Positions 1 to 7,750 of a stretch of 22,433 bases of DNA are shown here, piece by piece. Numbering within the stretch: position 1 is the first letter of the stretch; each line of letters opens with the position of its first letter. Both the position numbers and the translations under genes were made by a program. The notes below the pieces were generated by a model. The model made no database searches, was not told where the DNA came from, and saw nothing but the letters and a program-made list of their open reading frames with translations. Source of the stretch: Candidatus Bathyarchaeota archaeon (GTDB lineage Archaea > Thermoproteota > Bathyarchaeia > RBG-16-48-13 > GCA-020345945); NCBI GenBank assembly GCA_020345945.1, contig CP070773.1, forward strand, positions 1 to 22,433, read 5' to 3'.

Positions 1-462
1 AGACGGCTTCGAAGCGAGAAGATCAATCCTGTCCCTGGTATGCAGATTGAGATTAGTGGGAGACCAGCTGTGATAAGGTCAGTCGGAGCTGGTCGGGTGC
101 AGGTCGATTTTAATCCCGCGCTCGCAGGAAAGACTCTGGAGTATAATATTACCTTGAGAAAGGTCCTCAACAAGAAGAAGGGTAAAATGGAAGCTTTACT
201 TCATCGAAGATTTCCCTCGATAGAACAAACAAAGTTCAAGACCAAGACTACGAAGAGGAGGATCACCTTGACGATTCCTGAAGAAGCATTTCTTGTTGGA
301 GGTCTTCAATACGCAAAACAAGGCTTCTTCACAGATTTGAAGAGGTACCTCCCAGGCTTCAAGGAACTGGTCTTTGAGGAAGTCTATATGGTGGAAGAGA
401 AGCGAGCGACTAAACCTAAGGATGAGGAGAAGCCTACTGAATCATCCGACGAAGGAGAATAA
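1..462 (+). CDS. FKBP-type peptidyl-prolyl cis-trans isomerase, C-terminal part (5' end outside window)
   Basis: The reading frame is open from base 1, so the gene begins upstream. The ATG at 40 is internal, because the residues before it (EKINPVPG) belong to the family. The visible part holds the GRPAVIRSVGAGRVQVDFN and LAGKTLEYNI stretches that close the FKBP/insert domain of long archaeal SlyD-like FKBPs. After these comes the C-terminal domain (about residues 45-120 of this part) and an acidic, low-complexity tail ending in SSDEGE. Long archaeal FKBPs are cytosolic isomerases and chaperones that assist proline-limited folding. The catalytic FKBP core lies mostly outside the window. The last 29 bases overlap the 3' end of the convergent UPF0179 gene. 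The family call is firm; substrate range cannot be read. Confidence 0.85.
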   Translation, partial: RRLRSEKINPVPGMQIEISGRPAVIRSVGAGRVQVDFNPALAGKTLEYNITLRKVLNKKKGKMEALLHRRFPSIEQTKFKTKTTKRRITLTIPEEAFLVGGLQYAKQGFFTDLKRYLPGFKELVFEEVYMVEEKRATKPKDEEKPTESSDEGE

Positions 463-934
463 CGGCTAGAGGATTTTCTCTTTCCAGAGCACATTCTATT
501 CTGTCCACTACCTCGACTATCTTGCACCTGTCTCCTGACTCGATTCCTAGTGGGAAACATAGATCCCGCTTATCACAGTCAGAGTTGTCGCATTCTTTTG
601 GGACAAAGGTGAAGACAGCACCTTCGAATCCTTCCTTCATAGGTATTGCCATCCTAGTCTGAGGTTCAACCACTTCCACTACCCGAGCCCCACTCTCGTG
701 AATTAGACAGGGGATTTCTCGCTCTCTGATTCCAACGACCTTGTATACTCGGTTCGGTTCAAGATTCTCTATGCAGACTCTGTGAAACTGACATCCAACG
801 CACTTAGCAGTTTCACCTTTATGAATGAAGACGAATCCCTCTCGTGCCTGCTTTTTTCCCACTATCGTAATCTTATGGTGTGGTTTTTTCAACGTAGGAA
901 TCTCTTCCTCAGTAAGTGATCTGGGTTTTATCAC
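434..934 (-). CDS. UPF0179 family cysteine-rich protein
   Basis: This 166-residue protein of unknown function matches the archaeal UPF0179 family by its overall pattern. It has a basic N-terminus, a CVGC motif (Cys45, Cys48) followed by Cys54, then Cys76, and a C-terminal group at Cys115, Cys120, Cys126, Cys137 and Cys148. Nine cysteines in a small archaeal protein suggest a metal or Fe-S site; that is inference. Start ATG at 934 gives the family's usual length. The gene is convergent with the FKBP gene and overlaps its stop by 29 bases. It is divergent from psmB, with a possible box A (TCTAAAAGAG on the minus strand, 975-984). No biochemical role is claimed. Confidence 0.75.
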   Translation of the reverse strand: MIKPRSLTEEEIPTLKKPHHKITIVGKKQAREGFVFIHKGETAKCVGCQFHRVCIENLEPNRVYKVVGIREREIPCLIHESGARVVEVVEPQTRMAIPMKEGFEGAVFTFVPKECDNSDCDKRDLCFPLGIESGDRCKIVEVVDRIECALERENPLAVILLRRMIQ

Positions 935-1064
935 GGACAGTTGTATAGTCTGATGGTCCTGCTTATTGGAATATCTCTTTTAGAGTTCGGGCCTCTCGCC
1001 GAGCTTCCTGTTCGACCTAGGAATCCCCAATTATCTTGCTAGTTTCCTCTGGATTCGCGAAACG

Positions 1065-1072
1065 TTTTTAAG
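1065..1072 (+). promoter_or_regulatory. Box A (TATA-like) of the psmB operon
   Basis: TTTTTAAG is preceded by a purine-rich BRE-like GCGAAAC (1057-1063). A start of transcription about 25 bases downstream, near 1096, would leave a leader of roughly 65 bases with GGGGGAG as ribosome binding site before the TTG at 1164. This is pattern recognition only. Confidence 0.45.
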
Positions 1073-1163
1073 TTCGGCAAAGTGAGGTAGTTTTGTCGCT
1101 TAGTTTTCTAGACTTAGGACAACTCAGTGACTTCTATCTTCAATCTTTCTGGGGGAGCAGCAG

Positions 1164-1817
1164 TTGAATGATGTGCAGCTCGAGTCGAAACAATTAGGTA
1201 TGATACTGAAAGGGACAACTACAGTCGGTGTAGTCTGTAATGATGGCGTGATCATGGCAACCGATACTAGAGCGACCGCCGGTTACTTTGTAGCCCATAA
1301 ACAAGCCAAGAAGGTCTTTCCAATCGATAATCATGTTGCGATGACTATCGCAGGGCTAGTAGCGGACTGTCAAGCCATGCATGAGATTCTGAAGGCAAAC
1401 GCCAACCTCTTCAGACTTGAAAGGGGAACCCCTATGCCTGTTTCAGCTGTCGCTCGTCTCGCTGCAAATATCCTCTTCTACTCTAGAGGAGCTCCTCTTC
1501 AGATGCAGGCGATAGTGGGAGGATTTGACTCAACAGGCCCTCGGATGTTCGCCCTTGACCCATTTGGAACAGTGACTGAAGAGACTTGCTTCTCAACAGG
1601 ATCTGGGTCACCGATTGCTATCGGTGTTTTAGAGAGTGATTTTAAGGAGGGAGCCTCAACCGATGAAGCTCTTCCTGTGGTGGTGAGAGCAGTCAGCTCT
1701 GCGATGAGTCGAGATATCGGTACTGGAGATAGCTTTGATGTGGCAACCGTGAGCAAAGACGGTTACCGTGAATTCTCAACCGAGGAGAAGGAGACGCTGC
1801 TTAAAGAATCCGTCTAA
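1164..1817 (+). CDS. psmB: 20S proteasome beta subunit
   Basis: Catalytic subunit of the archaeal 20S proteasome, the cytosolic protease chamber fed by PAN or Cdc48-type ATPases. Start is TTG at 1164 with GGGGGAG (1151-1157) six bases upstream. A 17-residue propeptide ends in KG, followed by TTTVG, so autocleavage exposes Thr18 as nucleophile (mature Thr1). The other active-site residues are visible: Asp34 and Arg36 in TDTR (mature 17 and 19), Lys50 (mature 33), the GSGS motif, and the Asp in SRDIGTGD. The length of 217 is normal. aCPSF1 follows 25-34 bases later on the same strand, a gene order common in archaea. This beta subunit should be active. Confidence 0.97.
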   Translation: MNDVQLESKQLGMILKGTTTVGVVCNDGVIMATDTRATAGYFVAHKQAKKVFPIDNHVAMTIAGLVADCQAMHEILKANANLFRLERGTPMPVSAVARLAANILFYSRGAPLQMQAIVGGFDSTGPRMFALDPFGTVTEETCFSTGSGSPIAIGVLESDFKEGASTDEALPVVVRAVSSAMSRDIGTGDSFDVATVSKDGYREFSTEEKETLLKESV

Positions 1818-1842
1818 CTTCCTTACCAATCATATCAATGTT

Positions 1843-3771
1843 GTGTTATTATTGCCGCAGCTCTTCAACGAGACTCAAGTAAAGATCAGAGACTCTATTC
1901 TTCGATACATTCCGAAGGAGGCAGAGATAACCCGAATTGAGTTCGAGGGTCCCCGAATCGCTATCTATACAAGGAAACCCGAGATTCTGATAGATCAAAG
2001 TTACATCATCAAAGATATCGTTGGTCTTATCCGCAAACGTCTAGTTGTACGCTCCGATCCTTCCGTACGTCTATCAGAACCTGAGACTGAGAAGCTGGTC
2101 CATAAGAAGGTGCCTCTGGAAGCTGAGATTACGGGTGTCAACTTCGACCCTACAATCGGAGAGGTGATAATAGAGGCAAAGAAGCCTGGGTTGGTCATCG
2201 GGAAAGAAGGCGTAATCCTACAGGAGATGACAAAGGAAACCCGTTGGAGACCGAGAGTTCTTAGGACACCACCTATATCTTCCAAGATTATTGCCAACGT
2301 AAGGCATTATATGCGCTCAGAATCCAAGGAGCGGGAGAGGATTCTGCGAGCTGTGGGTGAACGCATCTTTCGCCCTCAGATATTCGATAGTGGGGAGATA
2401 CGTCTTACCCCGTTAGGGGGATTCCAACAGGTAGGAAGATCCGCTATCCTGCTCAGAACAAAGGAGAGTATGGTACTTCTGGATTGCGGGATCAATCCAG
2501 GTGCCAAGAAACCTTCAGATATCTTTCCAAGATTGGGCGTTACAGATCTAGATTTCGATCTTCTGGATGCTGTTGTGATCTCTCATGCTCATCTTGATCA
2601 CTGTGGAGCTCTTCCCCTTCTATACAAGTACGGGTATGATGGCCCAGTCTACTGCTCTGAACCCACACTGAATCTGATGACCCTCCTTCAACTAGACTAT
2701 TTAGATGTCACTAGTAAGGAGGGACGTTACCTCCCATTCTCTCAGAAGGATGTGCGAGAAACAGTTCTCCACACGATCCCATTGGAGTTGGGGGTTGTCA
2801 CTGATATCACACCCGACATGAGGCTGACCCTCCACAATGCTGGACACATCCTTGGATCATCGATTATCCACATTCACATAGGGGAAGGAGAGCATAATCT
2901 AGTCTATACAGGAGACTTCAAATATGGTAGAACGATGCTTCTCGAACCTGCAACAACCAACTTTCCTCGTGTGGAGACTTTAATCACTGAGAGCACTTAT
3001 GGCGCTCGCAGAGACCAGATGCCTAATAGAAAGCTCGTTGAGGGGAAACTTGTCACTGTTGTGAATGAGACTCTGGAGAAGAATGGAAAGGTGCTCTTTC
3101 CAGTTCTTGCTGTCGGAAGAGCTCAAGAGGTGATGTTGATTCTGGATACATACATGAAACAAGGTTTGCTGAAGGAGGTGCCTGTTTTCATTGAAGGTAT
3201 GATCTCTGAAGTAACCGCAATCCATACAGCTTATCCTGATTATCTCTCTCGAGAGATAAGGGATCAGATTCTTCATCGAGACCTCAACCCCTTCGAGTCA
3301 GAGTTCTTCACAATTGTTCAGAGTCCCTCTACTCGACAGGAGGCTCTTGAAGGTGGACCTTGCGTCATCTTGGCCACCTCGGGTATGCTGGAGGGGGGAC
3401 CTGTAATTGAATACTTCAAGCAGATGGCTGGAGATTCAAGAAATGCTTTGGTCTTTGTAAGCTATCAGATTGAAGGCACTTTGGGACGGAGGATTCAGAG
3501 AGGTCTGGGAGAGATACCAATCATGGGGGAGAACAATCGATTAGGTATGGTAAAGGTGGGAATGAGAGTAGACTCCGTGGAGGGTTTGTCAGGGCACTCC
3601 GATTGCAGCCAGATAATTAACTACGTCCGACGTATTTCCCCCAAACCTGAGCGAATAGTTGTCTGCCATGGTGAACGGTCGAAGTGTCTTGGATTAGCTT
3701 CTACTATTCGCCGGGTGAATAGAATAAGCAGTCTAGCTCCCAGTATACTTGAGTCTTTGAGGTTGAAGTAG
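1843..3771 (+). CDS. fttA: aCPSF1/FttA: KH-domain beta-CASP metallo-ribonuclease, transcription termination factor
   Basis: Archaeal CPSF73 homologue, an endo- and 5'-3' exoribonuclease that cuts nascent RNA at U-rich sites and ends transcription. Order of parts with GTG at 1843 as residue 1 (642 aa): an N-terminal KH-like domain; a second KH domain with GXXG loop GKEG (120-123); the metallo-beta-lactamase core starting at LTPLGGFQQVG; motif 1 in LDCGINPG; motif 2 HAHLDH (248-253); motif 3 HNAGH; motif 4 YTGDF. The beta-CASP insert carries ITESTYG, AVGRAQE, GLSGHSD and the last His ligand H609 in VCHGE. The active site is complete. Start: an ATG at 1768 would lie inside psmB and give a basic, non-family leader, so it was rejected. 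GTG 1843 and TTG 1852 both give a normal length, and neither has a clear ribosome binding site. Confidence 0.96.
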   Translation: MLLLPQLFNETQVKIRDSILRYIPKEAEITRIEFEGPRIAIYTRKPEILIDQSYIIKDIVGLIRKRLVVRSDPSVRLSEPETEKLVHKKVPLEAEITGVNFDPTIGEVIIEAKKPGLVIGKEGVILQEMTKETRWRPRVLRTPPISSKIIANVRHYMRSESKERERILRAVGERIFRPQIFDSGEIRLTPLGGFQQVGRSAILLRTKESMVLLDCGINPGAKKPSDIFPRLGVTDLDFDLLDAVVISHAHLDHCGALPLLYKYGYDGPVYCSEPTLNLMTLLQLDYLDVTSKEGRYLPFSQKDVRETVLHTIPLELGVVTDITPDMRLTLHNAGHILGSSIIHIHIGEGEHNLVYTGDFKYGRTMLLEPATTNFPRVETLITESTYGARRDQMPNRKLVEGKLVTVVNETLEKNGKVLFPVLAVGRAQEVMLILDTYMKQGLLKEVPVFIEGMISEVTAIHTAYPDYLSREIRDQILHRDLNPFESEFFTIVQSPSTRQEALEGGPCVILATSGMLEGGPVIEYFKQMAGDSRNALVFVSYQIEGTLGRRIQRGLGEIPIMGENNRLGMVKVGMRVDSVEGLSGHSDCSQIINYVRRISPKPERIVVCHGERSKCLGLASTIRRVNRISSLAPSILESLRLK

Positions 3772-3785
3772 ACAGTCCTAACGCT

Positions 3786-4049
3786 TTAGGTTGGTCCCCG
3801 CCATATCCTAACACCCTTGGGTGTCAGTACTATCCGCTCCTCACCTAACCTAGCGATGTCTCCTTCTCTCTTTCCTATGATCTCTTTGATTTCTCTGATG
3901 GCTTCTTTGATTTGGGGTGCGTCTTCAACGACGAGTGGAGTTATCTTCAGAATCAGAATATTTCCAGCTTGGATCTCGCTATCAATGGTAGCAATATCTG
4001 TGTCGTCTTTCAGTGTCATGGCTTTTACATATCTCTGTTGAGCGTTCAA
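3786..4049 (-). CDS. sepF: Archaeal SepF (DUF552), FtsZ anchor
   Basis: A small 87-residue protein of the SepF/DUF552 family. It has YVKAMTLK near the N-terminus, GNILILKITPL in the middle, and the family signature GGD-like GDIARLGEERIVLTP ending in GVRIWR. In archaea SepF tethers FtsZ to the membrane. The membrane-binding amphipathic N-terminus seen in some SepFs is nearly absent here, as the conserved domain starts at residue 7. This may mean another anchor, or that the real start differs. Start TTG (4047-4049) follows AGAAGGAAGG by about 6 bases, with a stop codon directly before the TTG. It is convergent with aCPSF1, with 14 bases between the stops. A minus-strand CTATATACT (about 4128-4136) could be its box A. 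Confidence 0.88.
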   Translation of the reverse strand: MNAQQRYVKAMTLKDDTDIATIDSEIQAGNILILKITPLVVEDAPQIKEAIREIKEIIGKREGDIARLGEERIVLTPKGVRIWRGPT

Positions 4050-4153
4050 CTAGCCTTCCTTCTGGTAGTCAAACACCTTGCCGACCTGCTTGGAGATTCC
4101 AACTGTACTTTGAGTACATGCAGAACAGTATATAGCGATTGTTAGGGTATTGA

Positions 4154-4651
4154 CTAGGTGAATTGCTGCCAAGCATCGTCTCCGACGTAGTGAATATTCT
4201 CTATTACTTTTCCTTTTGGCTGCATCTTCATCTCTTCCGATCCTACTATTGCGCTGCCAACGATCAGACTTTTATGGAATCGCTCCTCTCGTACAACAAC
4301 CAACTGCCCAGGAGAGAATTCTCCGTCAACCTGTCTGACCCCTGGTGCCATAACGTTGGCTCCGGCACAGAGAAAAGGTACGGCTCCTTGGTCTACTATG
4401 ACCGATGGCAGTTTCGAGAGTGTTTCTTCGTTGATTAAACTAGGTACTATCCTGTTTCTCCTCTCAACGAAGAGGGGTTTTCTATTCAGGAAGAAGATCT
4501 TTGACTTCCTTGTATTGGCAATCTCTACGCTTTTCGCTCCTCGGGGAAGATTGCATGGTATGCCTCTCAAGGACTCTAGTATTTTCTGGGCAAAATGCTC
4601 CCACTTCTTCCTGTTAAGCGTGGATCTCTTCGATACTGCCTTTTTGTTCAT
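4154..4651 (-). CDS. MCT-1/Tma20-like pre-PUA and PUA domain RNA-binding protein
   Basis: The first half (about residues 1-75) has the pre-PUA pattern with KIFFLNRKPLFVER. The second half is a PUA domain with VDQGAVPFLCAGANVMAPGV and the FSPGQLVVV turn, ending in a beta strand near KVIENIHYVGD. The layout equals archaeal homologues of MCT-1 and of the N-terminus of eIF2D, which bind the small ribosomal subunit and initiator tRNA or the recycled tRNA. A role in translation initiation or recycling is inferred from the family. I chose ATG 4651 because GAGG lies 9 bases upstream on the minus strand; TTG 4666 would add five residues. It is divergent from alba, and upstream of sepF on the same strand with 104 bases between. 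Confidence 0.85.
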   Translation of the reverse strand: MNKKAVSKRSTLNRKKWEHFAQKILESLRGIPCNLPRGAKSVEIANTRKSKIFFLNRKPLFVERRNRIVPSLINEETLSKLPSVIVDQGAVPFLCAGANVMAPGVRQVDGEFSPGQLVVVREERFHKSLIVGSAIVGSEEMKMQPKGKVIENIHYVGDDAWQQFT

Positions 4652-4721
4652 TCCTTTTTTCCTCAACTGAGAGTCTGTCCTTGACTTCGACTACACAGAC
4701 TGTGTTTGGTAATTCCATACG

Positions 4722-4769
4722 CTTATACATAGTTTTATTAACGACTTTTCAAAGCTTGGTATAAACATA
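4722..4769 (+). promoter_or_regulatory. Promoter region of alba
   Basis: The AT-rich stretch contains two box A candidates, CTTATACATA (4722-4731) and TATAAACAT (4760-4768). The second would give a very short leader containing AGGAG (4787-4791) before the TTG at 4801. The sequence does not say which one is used. Confidence 0.4.
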
Positions 4770-4800
4770 ACAAAACAGTATCAACCAGGAGACAATCACT

Positions 4801-5097
4801 TTGGAAGGCAAAGAAGGAGCTAAAGAGACAGAAAATGATAACGTCGTCTTCATAGGACGAAAACCTACAATGAGCTATGTGCTGGCATGTATGACCATGT
4901 TTCAGCGCGGCTCGAACGAAGTCTGCCTAAAAGCGCGGGGACGGGCTATCAACACGGCGGTCGACGTTGCTGAAATAATGCGAAACAGGTTTATGACCGA
5001 CCTGAAAGTCAAGGAGATTGAGATAGGGACCGATGTTGTTCCAAGACCCGAAGGGCAAAGCAACGTAAGCACTATCGAGATTACTCTGACCAAATAG
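4801..5097 (+). CDS. alba: DNA/RNA-binding protein Alba
   Basis: Chromatin protein of 98 residues. A variable acidic leader of about 13 residues is followed by [18 protein letters not shown], where Lys22 of GRKP is the usual acetylation and DNA-contact lysine of Alba. [21 protein letters not shown] forms the central helix and the C-terminal strands end in STIEITLTK. It forms dimers that coat and bridge DNA and also bind RNA. Start is TTG at 4801 with AGGAG nine bases upstream. It is monocistronic by position: 182 bases separate it from lsm. The length and all core motifs are normal. Confidence 0.95.
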   Translation: MEGKEGAKETENDNVVFIGRKPTMSYVLACMTMFQRGSNEVCLKARGRAINTAVDVAEIMRNRFMTDLKVKEIEIGTDVVPRPEGQSNVSTIEITLTK

Positions 5098-5212
5098 CCC
5101 CATCTTGGATACACATTGCTCTACCCCACTATATCAACTTCCGAGAATAATCTATACCTCGAACCACATCAGTACATGCTGGAAGTGCGCGGATATACCC
5201 AATAGCTAAACC

Positions 5213-5220
5213 CTTAAAAG
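5213..5220 (+). promoter_or_regulatory. Box A of the lsm-rpl37e operon
   Basis: CTTAAAAG preceded by the BRE-like AGCTAAAC. Transcription starting near 5243 would leave a leader of about 35 bases that includes AAAGGGAAG, five bases before the ATG at 5280. Confidence 0.45.
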
Positions 5221-5279
5221 AAACACAAAAAACCAAATAGACACGGCTACTTGACAACTAACTCTAAAGGGAAGATAAA

Positions 5280-5510
5280 ATGACCAACGACATGACCACA
5301 AAAATGCTCCAAGACAGCCTCGACAAGACAGTTCTGCTTCGGCTTAAAGGAAATAGAAGCATTCGCGGTATTTTGAAAGGTCATGACGTTCACATGAATA
5401 TTCTTTTAGCCGATGCTGAGGAGATATCAAACCCTGAAAACATACAGAAACTAGGAACTATTATCATCCGCGGAGATAACCTGATTCTTCTGTCTCCTGC
5501 TTCAGGCTAG
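5280..5510 (+). CDS. Sm-like archaeal protein (LSm/SmAP)
   Basis: 76-residue Sm fold protein. The Sm1 motif reads [25 protein letters not shown], with the conserved D-x-H-M-N turn that contacts uridine bases. The Sm2 motif is [13 protein letters not shown]. Archaeal LSm proteins form heptameric rings that bind U-rich RNA and act in tRNA and RNA metabolism. Start ATG 5280 is supported by AAAGGGAAG just upstream. rpl37e follows after 13 bases, the conserved archaeal lsm-L37e pair, so the two are almost surely co-transcribed. Confidence 0.95.
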   Translation: MTNDMTTKMLQDSLDKTVLLRLKGNRSIRGILKGHDVHMNILLADAEEISNPENIQKLGTIIIRGDNLILLSPASG

Positions 5511-5523
5511 GTCGTGTCTGTCG

Positions 5524-5712
5524 TTGACTAAGGGTACGCCGTCTAAAGGTAAATGGGGAAAGACCGTCCATATTAGGTGCCGTCGTTGTGGACGGAGATC
5601 TTACCATGTGAGGCATAAACGCTGTGCTGCTTGTGGTTATGGTGCTTCCAGCAGGATCCGTAGCTACAACTGGTCGACAAAGAATGTGAATCGGGCAAGA
5701 CGTACCATCTGA
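5524..5712 (+). CDS. rpl37e: 50S ribosomal protein L37e
   Basis: 62-residue zinc-ribbon ribosomal protein of the large subunit. [13 protein letters not shown] is the typical N-terminus. A CRRC pair and a CAAC pair, separated by [11 protein letters not shown], make the zinc site, and the basic tail NRARRTI binds rRNA. The TTG at 5524 aligns exactly with the family's first residue. No clear ribosome binding site is seen, so translation is probably coupled to lsm, which ends 13 bases upstream. Confidence 0.97.
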   Translation: MTKGTPSKGKWGKTVHIRCRRCGRRSYHVRHKRCAACGYGASSRIRSYNWSTKNVNRARRTI

Positions 5713-5761
5713 ACAATCGAAGTCTGGAAGGTTCGAGAAGACTATCGGCTGAGACAAGTGC

Positions 5762-6511
5762 TCAGTCAAGGTTTAGTCGTTTTATTCTTCTCGCCTTTCT
5801 TTCTGGTTCTCCGATCAGTTTTAGACTTACAGAGATGCTTTCGTCGGTTATTCGGATGATCGAGTAGTTCTGACTTGCCATTCCCCTGATTCTCGGTGAT
5901 CCCACGGTTCCTGCATGAACGATGGCTGTGTTCTCTATCTCCCATGTCCAAGATACATGTCGGTGACCGCTGAGGACGAGTTCTACGCCGTTCTCAATCA
6001 GCATCTTCAAGGTATCGCCTGCATCTATGAGTATATTTCTCTCTCTTCCGGCGTTGGGAATTGGGACAAGATGGTGATGAAGGGTGAAGATTTTGACCTT
6101 GTCTTCAGGGGCAGCGACTATCGATTCATGAATGTTCTTGAGGAAGACCCGGCCGATGTGTCCTTCGTCAACGTCGGGTGAGGTGCTGTCTACTCCTATC
6201 AGAAATACTTTGTCATCCTCGTAACTTACCATTCTTTCACCGAAATACTTCTCAAATGTCGTGTATCCAACATTTCTTGCATCATGGTTTCCCATGATAA
6301 CCAATGGTTCTGGCTCCAGCCTCTGTACCAACTCTTTAGCTGCTTTGAACTCCTCTGGAAGACCGCCCCAAGTGAGGTCTCCGGTGACTACTATGAGATC
6401 AGCTGAGAGGTTGTTGACCTCTCCTATGCATTCTAATACCTTCCCTTCCTTGAATCCTGACTCTCCGACGTGTATATCGGAGAGATGGGCGATGGCGTAT
6501 TCGTTTCTCAT
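5762..6511 (-). CDS. Calcineurin-like metallophosphoesterase (Icc/YfcE type)
   Basis: 249-residue cytosolic phosphoesterase with the full set of metal-binding motifs: LSDIHVG (Asp12, His14), VTGDLTWGG (Asp45), MGNHD (Asn75, His76), a LHHH motif in the middle and SGHRHVSW near the C-terminus, which supplies the last two histidines. The family hydrolyses phosphodiesters or monoesters such as cyclic nucleotides or nucleotides; the true substrate cannot be read. ATG 6511 is preceded on the minus strand by GGTGG with a spacer of 6. It is convergent with rpl37e, 49 bases away, and transcribed alone. Confidence 0.88.
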   Translation of the reverse strand: MRNEYAIAHLSDIHVGESGFKEGKVLECIGEVNNLSADLIVVTGDLTWGGLPEEFKAAKELVQRLEPEPLVIMGNHDARNVGYTTFEKYFGERMVSYEDDKVFLIGVDSTSPDVDEGHIGRVFLKNIHESIVAAPEDKVKIFTLHHHLVPIPNAGRERNILIDAGDTLKMLIENGVELVLSGHRHVSWTWEIENTAIVHAGTVGSPRIRGMASQNYSIIRITDESISVSLKLIGEPERKARRIKRLNLD

Positions 6512-6689
6512 CTTATACCACCATTGAATGTCTACCGTAGCTTAACGATGTCAGGGCTAATAGGTGCTCAGCCTAAGTACACTTTTCGTACAGCGTATTT
6601 ATTGGTCTGTTGGAGACAAGCGTCTACGCTTTTATCAGGAACATACGGATCCTGTGAGAGGATGTCTGTAGGTTTGGGGAAGAAATCGA

Positions 6690-6698
6690 TTTAAGATA
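6690..6698 (+). promoter_or_regulatory. Box A of tRNA-Ala
   Basis: TTTAAGATA with GAAATCGA upstream, about 30 bases before the mature tRNA 5' end, which is the usual spacing for archaeal tRNA genes. Confidence 0.5.
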
Positions 6699-6724
6699 CT
6701 CTCGTTATGTTTGCTTCGTGATGC

Positions 6725-6800
6725 GGGCCGGTGGCGCAGTGGAATGCGTACTGCGTTGGCATCGCAGAGGTCGCGGGTTCGAGTCCCGCCCGGTCCACCA
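6725..6800 (+). tRNA. tRNA-Ala(GGC)
   Basis: 76-nt tRNA with encoded CCA. Acceptor GGGCCGG pairs with CCGGTCC and contains G3:U70, the main alanine identity element. D stem is GCGC/GCGT. Anticodon stem CTGCG/CGCAG closes loop TTGGCAT, with anticodon GGC at 6758-6760. T stem GCGGG/CCCGC closes loop TTCGAGT. Discriminator is A. No intron. Confidence 0.97.
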
Positions 6801-6821
6801 TGAAAGACTCTTGAAACAGGC

Positions 6822-6840
6822 TTTTTTTCTAGTTTTTTCT
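6822..6840 (+). terminator. T-rich terminator of tRNA-Ala
   Basis: Two T runs (CTTTTTTTCT and GTTTTTTCT) lie 22-40 bases behind the tRNA. U-rich tracts are the usual archaeal termination signal and the recognition target of aCPSF1. Confidence 0.55.
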
Positions 6841-7588
6841 ATGCAGACATCCTACGATGACTTGACGCCAAATGGCATTACTTACACGTGTCTTCGAGGT
6901 TATGAGAAGGCAGACATCATTGATTCTATTACAACATTTAGTCCCCATAGCCACTCTTAGAGAAGCGCTGGCTAAGAACTGGGAGGGATACGAGCGGCTT
7001 AGACAGATGGCTCTAAATAGGGTTCCGAAATACGGCAACGACGACAATTACGTTGACACTCTCGCTGTGGAAGTTGCCGACCATTTTATACGGGAGGTTC
7101 TTCAGTACCGGAATTCAAGAGGAGGACGTTTCTACCCGGGCATCTTCACCTTCCACCATGTGACCAGAGGAAGATCCATCAAAGCCTCGCCCGACGGTAG
7201 AAGGGATAGGGAAGCGGTTACGACTCACATCTCTCCCGCAGTAGGTACAGACCTAAGCGGACCCACGGCGGTCGTCAACTCGGCCCTAAAGATATGTCGG
7301 TTGAAACCACCTGAGGGGGCGGCTCTAGGTGTCAGATTTCATCCCTCCGCGGTGCAGGGAGAAGTGGGAACGAAGAATTTTACGAGCTTCATCAAGACCT
7401 TCATGGATCAGGGTGGGATAGAGATCCAATTCAACATCGTTGATTCTGAGACCCTTAAGGATGCCCAGACACACCCAGAGCAATACAAGGACCTGATCGT
7501 GAGGGTCTGGGGTTTCAGCGCCTACTTCGTCACACTGACGAAAGATTATCAAGATGACATCATCGCTCGGACCGAACACGGGGTCTAA
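6841..7588 (+). pseudogene. Glycyl radical enzyme (pyruvate formate-lyase-like) remnant, 5'-truncated and frameshifted
   Basis: From the ATG at 6872 an open frame of 238 codons matches only the C-terminal quarter of glycyl radical enzymes: AKNWEGYERLRQ, RVPKYGNDDNYVD, ASPDGRRDREAV, GTDLSGPTAVVNSALK and the radical motif RVWGFSAYF with Gly214, ending IIARTEHGV. Full enzymes are near 780 residues and need an active-site Cys that lies in the missing part. Just upstream in another frame (6841-6939) the family continues with GITYTCLRGYEKADIIDSI, so a frameshift lies near 6935-6955. This is a decayed remnant, starting directly after the tRNA-Ala terminator. A functional stand-alone C-terminal repair domain (like YfiD/GrcA) is the less likely reading. 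No activating radical-SAM enzyme gene is in the window. Confidence 0.75.
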
Positions 7589-7750
7589 CGAGGACAACAC
7601 ATGCAAGAAATCTCCTGGAAAACAGCTTAGAATCTTTCATTCTCTCGATATTTATGGGAATCCGTATCTGCATCACAACGCATGAGAAGAAAAATGGATT
7701 AACCTTCACTTGAAGAATATATGTTTCGAGTTGTATTTGAGGTGAGAAGT

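Noticed and set aside
935..1163. Possible box C/D small RNA (TCTGATGG near 950)
   Set aside because: Only one weak C-box-like element was seen and no matching D box at the right distance.
1768..1842. N-terminal extension of aCPSF1 from ATG 1768
   Set aside because: The extension is the out-of-frame reading of the psmB 3' end, Arg-rich and not part of the family; GTG 1843 or TTG 1852 gives the normal length.
3912..4145. Plus-strand frames opposite sepF
   Set aside because: They are antisense to a well-supported SepF gene and lack any family pattern.
6718..6840. Coding frame running through tRNA-Ala into the glycyl radical enzyme remnant
   Set aside because: The tRNA and its T-rich terminator occupy this stretch; only the part after about 6841 resembles the enzyme.
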